From Myxococcales bacterium (GTDB lineage: Bacteria > Myxococcota > Polyangia > Fen-1088), in NCBI GenBank assembly GCA_003153875.1, contig PMBY01000244.1:1-7302 (forward strand): a stretch of 7,302 bases of DNA, given 5' to 3'. The notes beneath the pieces were generated by a model. The model was given only the letters and a program-made list of their open reading frames with translations, ran no database searches and was not told the DNA's origin. Each line of letters begins with the position of its first letter. Position 1 is the stretch's first letter. Of the stretch, positions 1 through 4,252 are shown in pieces. The translations under genes and the position numbers were made by a program.

Positions 1-1
1 G

Positions 2-913
2 CTTTGGAACAATGGCCAAGGTGATTACATCAATCGCTATGGGCCCGATGGGGAGTTGTGGCCGACAACCGTCACCATCACAGCCCATTCTTGCGGCACG
101 GTCGGCAGCGAGCTTGTGAATGCGAATGGCGACGCTCTGCCTTGCACCTCCATGTACGGCTTGACCGACTGTGATAGGTACGCGGCCGCGGGCTACACGA
201 TGCTCAATTGCTACCAGAACGAACAGAACTGGACCGCGACCTTTCTGACCAGGAAGGTCGACGGCAATCCCCTTTTCTTCCCGGTCGACGACGATCTCTT
301 CACCCCGCTGATGGAACGCAGCTACGCGACGATTCCACCCAACTACGACCCGATTGGGAACTGGCCGCATGACGTGGACGCCAACGGAAGCGATCGGATG
401 CACAATTTCGGTTTCACCAGCGAAGTTCGCTATTGGTTTCGCTTTGACCAGCGCAATTCCTACCGCCTGGATTTTCTCGGCAACGATGACGTCTGGGTCT
501 TCATCAACAGAAAGTTGGCGGTTGATCTGGGCGGCGTCCATGCGCCGGTGGACGGCTCGGTCATGCTTGACGCCGCGACCGCAACCAGCCTTGGCCTCGC
601 CGACGGCAATGTCTACGAAATCGCAGTATTCCAAACTCAGCGTCAGACCACCGGGTCTTCGTACAAGCTGACTCTCAGCGGCTTCAATGCGGCTCCTAGC
701 AATTGCACATCCAAGTGCGGCGATGGAATCGTAGCGCTCGGGGAAGACTGCGACGACGGCGTAAACACAGGCGCATACGGCCAGTGTGGCCCGGGTTGCA
801 AGCTGGGTGGTTACTGCGGCGACGGGATCGTGCAGCCGAGTGAGGATTGTGACGATGGCGTCAATGACGGCCATCCCTGCCCCTCGGGGTGCCGCAACCT
901 GGTTGCTGACTAG
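2..913 (+). CDS. Fibro-slime domain protein with C-terminal Myxococcus-type Cys repeats (5' end outside window)
   Basis: Probably an extracellular or cell-surface protein; its substrate is unknown. The reading frame is open to the left edge and already reads like this family there (LWNNGQGDYINRYG), so the gene starts outside the window. The TTG at 56 lies inside the domain and is not a start. The fibro-slime core is at about 401-570: FTSEVRYWF, then NDDVWVFINRKLAVDLGG and VH, which is the family's most conserved stretch. It is preceded by FLTRKVDGNPLFFPVD near 242-295. From 716 come two copies of the short Cys repeat (CGDGIVALGEDCDDG and CGDGIVQPSEDCDDG, DUF4215/TIGR02232-like), common in secreted myxobacterial proteins. 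No membrane anchor or sorting tail follows; the protein ends NLVAD. TAG at 911-913 overlaps the stop of the convergent lipoprotein gene. The family is named after Fibrobacter proteins linked to adhesion and slime. Family assignment is confident; the role here is inference. Confidence 0.87.
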   Translation, partial: LWNNGQGDYINRYGPDGELWPTTVTITAHSCGTVGSELVNANGDALPCTSMYGLTDCDRYAAAGYTMLNCYQNEQNWTATFLTRKVDGNPLFFPVDDDLFTPLMERSYATIPPNYDPIGNWPHDVDANGSDRMHNFGFTSEVRYWFRFDQRNSYRLDFLGNDDVWVFINRKLAVDLGGVHAPVDGSVMLDAATATSLGLADGNVYEIAVFQTQRQTTGSSYKLTLSGFNAAPSNCTSKCGDGIVALGEDCDDGVNTGAYGQCGPGCKLGGYCGDGIVQPSEDCDDGVNDGHPCPSGCRNLVAD

Positions 914-1884
914 TGACCGCAGTGGAGCGTTGAAGGCTGAAGCGTGCAGCTTCCCGCCCAACAACAAACGCTGTTCGGGCAGCTTTGCTGGCCCGTGCAA
1001 CCGATCTGGCAGGTTGCGGACGCGCAGACCATGTTCCCCTGACACGACTTCTGGCCCGTGCAACTGGCCGTGGCCGTGTTGGAGTACAGATTGATCGCGC
1101 CCACGCAAGTCCTGGCTCCCGAACAGGTCAATGCGCATGAATCGCCTGTGCAAACCAGGTCCGAGGCGCAGGCCCCATCGCCAGCACAAGTGATCTGATT
1201 CTTGGAAGCGCTGCTGGTCACCCCACCCCCACAAGAATTCTTCCCGCCGCAGTTCACGGCGCACGAGTTGCCCGCACAGTTGATCATGCCCGCGCAGGAC
1301 TTGGAATCCGCGCAGGCGATGTCGCAACCGGCGGCCTTGCTGCAATCGATCCCGCCGGCGCATCCATCTGGCCCGCAGGTGATTCGGCAAGTGACCAGGG
1401 AGGGGCAGGTGACCACGGATCCGCAGGTGCCGGCCGCACTGCAATCAATCACGCACGTGCCGTCGCGGTAGATCCCGTCTCTTGCCACACACCGGTCGGC
1501 ATCGGTCGGCTCGGTAGCGGCGTCGGCGCCCGTGCCGCTGGTGCTGCCGAGCGCACCCCCCGTATCCACCGAACCACCAGTGTCCCCGCCGGTACCGCCG
1601 TTCCCGGCGCCGCCGGCTGCCCCCACGCCCCCACTGCTGTCCATTGTTCTGCCGCCCACGACGCTGGCGCTGCTCCCGCCCTGGGATGTCGCCGACGTTC
1701 CCGCCTGCCCAGCGCCTCCAACCTGCGCGCCACCCGCCGCTACGCCACCAGTCTCAGTTCTCCCAGCTATGTCACCGCCCGTGGCCGAAACCTCCACCGT
1801 CGTGAGCCCTGAATGGTCGACCAAACACGCAGGCCCCGCGCTCGCCAGCACGGCCGCGAAGAGCCAGTGACGCAGACGTGACAT
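910..1884 (-). CDS. Cysteine-repeat lipoprotein with Gly-rich linker
   Basis: A 324-residue protein of unknown function, probably a surface lipoprotein. Residues 1-19 form a signal peptide with basic MSRLRH and a hydrophobic core, ending at Cys20 (ASAGPAC). The lipobox is loose, because Gly sits at -3 where Leu is usual. Residues 34-122 (nt 1519-1785) are a low-complexity Gly/Ala/Ser/Thr linker (GGTGG, GGAGQAG), of a kind frequent in myxobacterial outer-surface proteins. Residues 131-324 contain 32 Cys, about one residue in six, arranged as tandem 21-residue repeats (see the repeat entry). ATG at 1882-1884 gives a proper signal peptide, although no strong Shine-Dalgarno precedes it. No catalytic motif is visible. 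The even number of Cys and the export signal suggest a disulfide-stabilised solenoid, but this is inference. It is convergent with the fibro-slime gene, so the two are not co-transcribed. Confidence 0.85.
   Translation of the reverse strand: MSRLRHWLFAAVLASAGPACLVDHSGLTTVEVSATGGDIAGRTETGGVAAGGAQVGGAGQAGTSATSQGGSSASVVGGRTMDSSGGVGAAGGAGNGGTGGDTGGSVDTGGALGSTSGTGADAATEPTDADRCVARDGIYRDGTCVIDCSAAGTCGSVVTCPSLVTCRITCGPDGCAGGIDCSKAAGCDIACADSKSCAGMINCAGNSCAVNCGGKNSCGGGVTSSASKNQITCAGDGACASDLVCTGDSCALTCSGARTCVGAINLYSNTATASCTGQKSCQGNMVCASATCQIGCTGQQSCPNSVCCWAGSCTLQPSTLHCGH
937..1443 (-). repeat. Array of ~21-residue Cys repeats in the lipoprotein (residues 148-316)
   Basis: The basic unit is C-x5-C-x5-C-x4-C-x3, 21 residues. 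From residue 170, units begin at Cys170, 191, 212, 233, 254, 275 and 296, with a 22-residue unit before them at Cys148. Every second unit from 212 (212 and 254) lacks the third and fourth Cys. This makes a 42-residue super-repeat with Cys at 191/197/203/208/212/218, 233/239/245/250/254/260 and 275/281/287/292/296/302, so the spacing is identical in all three copies (nt 979-1314). Gly and Ser recur between cysteines (CTGQKSC, CAGNSC, CTGDSC). The repeats differ in sequence while keeping Cys spacing, as expected for an old, structurally constrained solenoid rather than a recent DNA duplication. Confidence 0.85.
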
Positions 1885-2098
1885 CGGGAAGCCACTTTAC
1901 CCGAAAGCTGAAGAAAAGTGACGAGGCATCCCGGTACCTTTCGCTCGCCGGACTCGCCCTATCGGCTGACCAGCCGCGCTGAGGCGACAAGCGCGGCGTG
2001 CGGCGGCACGCACCTTTTCGCGGCCCTGTCCGACAAGAAGGGTATGCCCGTCGTGCTGTTTTTTGCGTGCCTCGTGGCCGCGGGATTACCCTGCACAG
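1885..2098. promoter_or_regulatory. Divergent intergenic region between lipoprotein and MBL-hydrolase genes, with hairpins
   Basis: These 214 bases must carry the promoters for both flanking genes. I see no convincing -35/-10 pair on either strand. Two adjacent perfect inverted repeats occur: GCCGCGCT/AGCGCGGC (1973-1980 and 1990-1997, 9-base loop) and GCGTGC/GCACGC (1996-2001 and 2006-2011, 4-base loop). The second is followed by ACCTTTT. Farther on, a bulged stem (CGAC...GTCG with inner GGG/CCC) precedes a run of six T at 2059-2064. If transcription toward the MBL gene starts upstream of these, they could act as leader attenuators. This is speculative. Confidence 0.35.
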
Positions 2099-3016
2099 AT
2101 GTCCGCTCATCGCCGCCTCCGGCTTCCCCTTGCGGGGCTGCTGACGCTTGCGGCTTGCTTGGCGCTGGCATGGTTGGCGGCGTATCGGGGCGCGGCTGCC
2201 CAGGGGCCAAAGCCGGCCGGACGACTGCGGATAGACTTCCTGGACGTGGGCCAAGGCGATGCCGCGCTGGTCACCTCGCCGGCTGGCAAGACGGTGCTCA
2301 TCGACGGTGGCCTGCCGGAAGCCGGGGACACCGTGGTCGCGTTTCTGGATGGGCACGGGATCGGCATGCTGGACTTGGTGTTTCTCACCCACCGTCATGC
2401 GGATCACCTGGGTGGCCTGCGCGCGGTCGTCGACAAGCATGGCGCGCGCATGTTCATGGACGCGCCCTATCCACACGAGATCCAGGAATACCAACGACTG
2501 CTGGCCCTGCTCGACAGGCAGCACGTGCCGGTTCGTCAGGCGATACGCGGGCGCAACATCGACCTGGGCGAGGGCGCGCGGCTGACCCTGCTGGGCCCGC
2601 CCGAGCCGCCCCTCACCGACACACGGTCGGACGTCAACGCCAACAGCGTGGTGTCACGGATCGATTTTGGCAAGTTCGGTGTTCTCTTCGCTGCCGATGC
2701 CGAGGCGCAGACCGAGCGATGGCTGCTCGACAACCAAAGCAACCTTCGCGCCGCGGTTCTGAAAGTGGCCCACCACGGCAGCCGGTACGCGTCGACACCC
2801 AAGTTTTTGCAGGCGGTGCAGCCCCTGGTCGCGGTGGTGAGTGTCGGCGCGGGCAACGAATACCACCACCCCGACCCGCAGACACTGGCCCGCCTCGAGC
2901 GCATGGGAACCCGCGTGTTCCGCACCGACCGCGACGGACCGATTGCATTGGAAAGCGACGGGGACAAGATCGAGGTGTTTGTGCAGGGGCGCAAGGAGGT
3001 CTTTCAGGTGCCATGA
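2099..3016 (+). CDS. ComEC/Rec2-type metallo-beta-lactamase-fold hydrolase, exported or membrane-anchored
   Basis: A 305-residue protein matching the isolated metallo-beta-lactamase domain of ComEC/Rec2, without the channel part. In ComEC this domain is thought to process DNA during uptake; the substrate of free-standing versions is not settled. Residues 5-10 are basic (RRLRL) and about 9-29 are hydrophobic, giving a signal peptide (possible cut after GAAA) or an uncleaved anchor, so the enzyme domain should lie outside the inner membrane. LAAC in the hydrophobic stretch looks like a lipobox, but hydrophobic sequence continues past it. Family motifs: VGQGDA (50-55), THRHADHLGG with metal ligands His98, His100, Asp102 and His103, FAADAE with Asp200, AHHGS with His225/His226, and VGAGNEYHHPDP with His257. 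All expected metal ligands are present. ATG 2099 is preferred over TTG 2063 because it puts the signal peptide at the N-terminus. The stop overlaps the next start (ATGA). Confidence 0.9.
   Translation: MSAHRRLRLPLAGLLTLAACLALAWLAAYRGAAAQGPKPAGRLRIDFLDVGQGDAALVTSPAGKTVLIDGGLPEAGDTVVAFLDGHGIGMLDLVFLTHRHADHLGGLRAVVDKHGARMFMDAPYPHEIQEYQRLLALLDRQHVPVRQAIRGRNIDLGEGARLTLLGPPEPPLTDTRSDVNANSVVSRIDFGKFGVLFAADAEAQTERWLLDNQSNLRAAVLKVAHHGSRYASTPKFLQAVQPLVAVVSVGAGNEYHHPDPQTLARLERMGTRVFRTDRDGPIALESDGDKIEVFVQGRKEVFQVP
2993..3000 (+). promoter_or_regulatory. Perfect Shine-Dalgarno for the DUF3006 gene, inside the MBL gene
   Basis: AAGGAGGT is fully complementary to the 16S rRNA 3' end. It lies within the last codons of the MBL-hydrolase gene, 12 bases before ATG 3013. 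The spacing is somewhat long, but no other start sits nearby. With the ATGA overlap it indicates coupled and probably efficient translation of the small second gene. It also fixes the start of that gene, which otherwise lies in a longer open frame. Confidence 0.75.
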
Positions 3017-3243
3017 CAGCGACGGAAAACATCGTATTCATCGACGAAGTGGAGGACCGGGTAGCGCGGTTGGTACTCGGCGAAGAAGTATTCCATTTGC
3101 CGCGCGGGCTGCTGCCGGCGGACGCGCGCGAGGGCCAGTGGCTGCGCATCTCGGCGGCGCTGGCGCCGGCCCCGCCCGACGACAGCGCGGCTTTGCGCAA
3201 GCGTCTGGGCGAAGGCGATCCTGGCGGCGATATCAATCTTTGA
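3013..3243 (+). CDS. DUF3006 family small protein
   Basis: A 76-residue cytoplasmic protein with no signal or membrane segment. It fits DUF3006: an N-terminal small beta unit (IVFIDEVEDRVARLVLG, then EEVFHLPRGLLPADAREGQWLRI) and a charged C-terminal tail ending RLGEGDPGGDINL, the usual ending of the family. DUF3006 genes are, from general knowledge, often found beside free-standing ComEC-type metallo-beta-lactamase genes, which is the arrangement here. The start at 3013 is supported by the ATGA overlap with the upstream stop (3014-3016) and the AAGGAGGT site. The same frame is open back to 1918, but that upstream part is an antigene reading of the MBL gene. Molecular function is unknown; the conserved pairing suggests it works with or regulates the hydrolase. 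Confidence 0.85.
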   Translation: MTATENIVFIDEVEDRVARLVLGEEVFHLPRGLLPADAREGQWLRISAALAPAPPDDSAALRKRLGEGDPGGDINL

Positions 3244-3267
3244 TGGGAACCCTCAAAGGGTTCCCAT
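3243..3267 (+). terminator. Perfect 10-bp hairpin at the end of the MBL-DUF3006 operon
   Basis: The arms ATGGGAACCC (3243-3252) and GGGTTCCCAT (3258-3267) pair perfectly around the loop TCAAA. The hairpin begins on the last base of the DUF3006 stop codon. No T-run follows, so it is not a textbook intrinsic terminator; it may stop transcription or protect the 3' end. Being symmetric, it could serve both strands, including the end of the satP transcript from the right. Confidence 0.6.
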
Positions 3268-3286
3268 GCCCTCCCGCGATGGTACG

Positions 3287-3305
3287 CCGCCGGCAAAGCC
3301 GGCGG
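3287..3305. terminator. Second GC-rich hairpin in the convergent gap
   Basis: CCGCCGGC (3287-3294) and GCCGGCGG (3298-3305) form a perfect 8-bp stem with an AAA loop. It lies 19 bases after the first hairpin, between convergent genes, and has no T-run on either side. It may be part of a bidirectional terminator or a REP-like extragenic element. In such GC-rich DNA some hairpins arise by chance. Confidence 0.45.
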
Positions 3306-3345
3306 GCTCCCCACGCGCCTCCGATGGGAAGGGTGACCGCAGGTG

Positions 3346-3375
3346 GCCCCTACCGGCGGGTCGCCCCTACCGGCG
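3346..3375. repeat. Two direct copies of GCCCCTACCGGCG, 17 bp apart
   Basis: Identical 13-bp copies lie at 3346-3358 and 3363-3375, separated by GGTC. The second copy includes the satP stop codon (CTA at 3367-3369 on this strand). On the opposite strand it reads CGCCGGTAGGGGC. The GTAGGGGCGACC-type word resembles short extragenic palindromic repeats seen scattered in many GC-rich genomes. A REP-like identity is inference, because copy number elsewhere cannot be judged from one window. Confidence 0.5.
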
Positions 3376-3951
3376 CGGGCCGATGGGCAGGACGGTGCGG
3401 CCGAAGCTTTCGTTCAGCACCTGAGCAATGCCCAGGTACATGGCGGACAGGCCGGTGAAGAGGCCTTCCCAACCCGCGACGCGCGTGAAGCCTTCGTTGC
3501 CGCTGAGGTCGCCGGCGGCCAGCAGCCAAAACAGGATGGTGAGCGAGCCGAATACAGTCATCAGCGCTTTGTTGGTGCGCAGGGTGCCGAAAAACATCAG
3601 GAAGGTGAAACAGCCCCACAGCAGCAGGTAGGCGCCCACCGATGCTTTGTCCGGGGCCGCGGCCCAACCCATCTTGGGCAGCAGCAACATGGTCGCCAGG
3701 CTGATCCAGAACAGGCCGTACGACGTGAAGGCCAGTGTGCCAAAGGTGTTGCGCTTCTTCCACTCCATCACGCCTGCGATGACCTGACCCAGCCCCCCGT
3801 AGCACAGCCCCATGGCCAAGATCATGCTGGACAGCGGGATAAGCCCGGCGTTGTGCAGGTTCAGCAAAACGGTGGTCATACCGAATCCCATCAGGCCCAA
3901 AGGCGCAGGATTGGCGGTGGTGTCTTTGATGATGGTCTCGGTGCTATCCAT
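3367..3951 (-). CDS. satP: SatP-type acetate/succinate uptake transporter (GPR1/FUN34/YaaH family)
   Basis: A 194-residue inner-membrane protein with about six hydrophobic segments, close to the usual size of bacterial SatP (about 188). The family signature NPAPLGL is at residues 14-20, followed by [16 protein letters not shown], and the rest is typical of the family ([31 protein letters not shown]). Characterised members carry acetate, and in E. coli SatP also succinate, with proton coupling. Start ATG 3951 is backed by AGGA six bases upstream (TCCT at 3958-3961 on the + strand) and by placement of the NPAPLGL motif. It lies downstream of, and in the same direction as, the hybrid kinase gene, 301 bases away. 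The kinase may therefore share its transcript or control its expression, but nothing in the sequence proves this. The stop overlaps a short direct repeat. Confidence 0.93.
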   Translation of the reverse strand: MDSTETIIKDTTANPAPLGLMGFGMTTVLLNLHNAGLIPLSSMILAMGLCYGGLGQVIAGVMEWKKRNTFGTLAFTSYGLFWISLATMLLLPKMGWAAAPDKASVGAYLLLWGCFTFLMFFGTLRTNKALMTVFGSLTILFWLLAAGDLSGNEGFTRVAGWEGLFTGLSAMYLGIAQVLNESFGRTVLPIGPRR

Positions 3952-4252
3952 GGCTGATCCTCACTGCGTCGCCGCACGCCTGGGGCTGATCCTGCTTTGC
4001 CCGCTGTCCGCCGAGTCGATCCGTCCAACCTCGCTGGCGTCCAGCATCGTGCCCTTACCCTACAGCTCGGTCAAGGCCACTCTCGGATCCTGGGCCGGGG
4101 GACGGGGCCGGGACGGAGACGGAGGCGGCGGCGGAGTGTACTCATTCGGCCCGCGAGAACAAGACAGGGGTACCACGGTCCCCACCGGGTTGGAAAGATC
4201 CACAGCTACCGCCTCGAAGGCTTCCTTGCACTGCACTCCGAACCCACCCGCA
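3952..4252. promoter_or_regulatory. 301-bp gap between hybrid kinase and satP (satP upstream region)
   Basis: No recognisable gene is present. It must hold the satP leader and possibly its promoter, but I see no convincing sigma-70 or sigma-54 site. It contains a G-rich/C-rich tract (4092-4134, entered separately) and a direct repeat GGCTGATCCT (3952-3961 and 3984-3993), the first copy of which contains the satP Shine-Dalgarno complement. A very short - strand frame (4047 to 3961, 28 codons, with AAGGG four bases before its ATG) ends in TGA just before the satP ribosome site; it could be a leader peptide but has no further support. Two more open frames here (3950-4291 + and 4060-4272 -) match no family I know. 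Confidence 0.4.
4092..4112 (+). other. Potential G-quadruplex tract
   Basis: Four G-tracts of 3, 5, 4 and 3 G are separated by the 2-base loops CC, AC and CC, which meets the usual G3+N1-7 rule with very short loops. A GGA/GGC-rich run continues to about 4134. The tract is on the template strand for kinase-to-satP transcription. The matching RNA would be C-rich and G-poor, the composition favoured by Rho loading sites. Whether it folds or acts in the cell is unknown. Confidence 0.5.

Noticed and set aside
56..913. TTG at 56 as the start of the fibro-slime gene
   Set aside because: The frame is open to the left edge and the residues before 56 already look like the domain, so the start is outside the window.
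2063..2098. TTG 2063 as start of the MBL hydrolase
   Set aside because: It has no ribosome site and would put 12 residues before a standard signal peptide; ATG 2099 is simpler.
1772..2524. 250-codon - strand frame across the lipoprotein start and MBL gene
   Set aside because: It overlaps two well-supported genes in a different frame and has no recognisable domain.
1918..3012. Long + strand open frame upstream of, and in frame with, the DUF3006 gene
   Set aside because: It overlaps the well-supported MBL hydrolase in another frame and is Arg/Gly/Pro-rich with no domain; only its last 76 codons, from ATG 3013, are real.
3948..3953. CCATGG giving ATG on both strands, as divergent overlapping starts
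   Set aside because: Any CCATGG does this; the + strand frame has no ribosome site and would run antisense over the kinase 3' end.
3343..3957. 204-codon + strand frame antisense to satP
   Set aside because: It is Gln/His/Gly-rich with no domain, while the opposite strand encodes a clear SatP with its signature motif and ribosome site.
4150..4200. GGGG/CCCC stem near 4168-4184 as an intrinsic terminator for the kinase
   Set aside because: The stem is only four pairs with mismatched interior and lacks a proper T-run.
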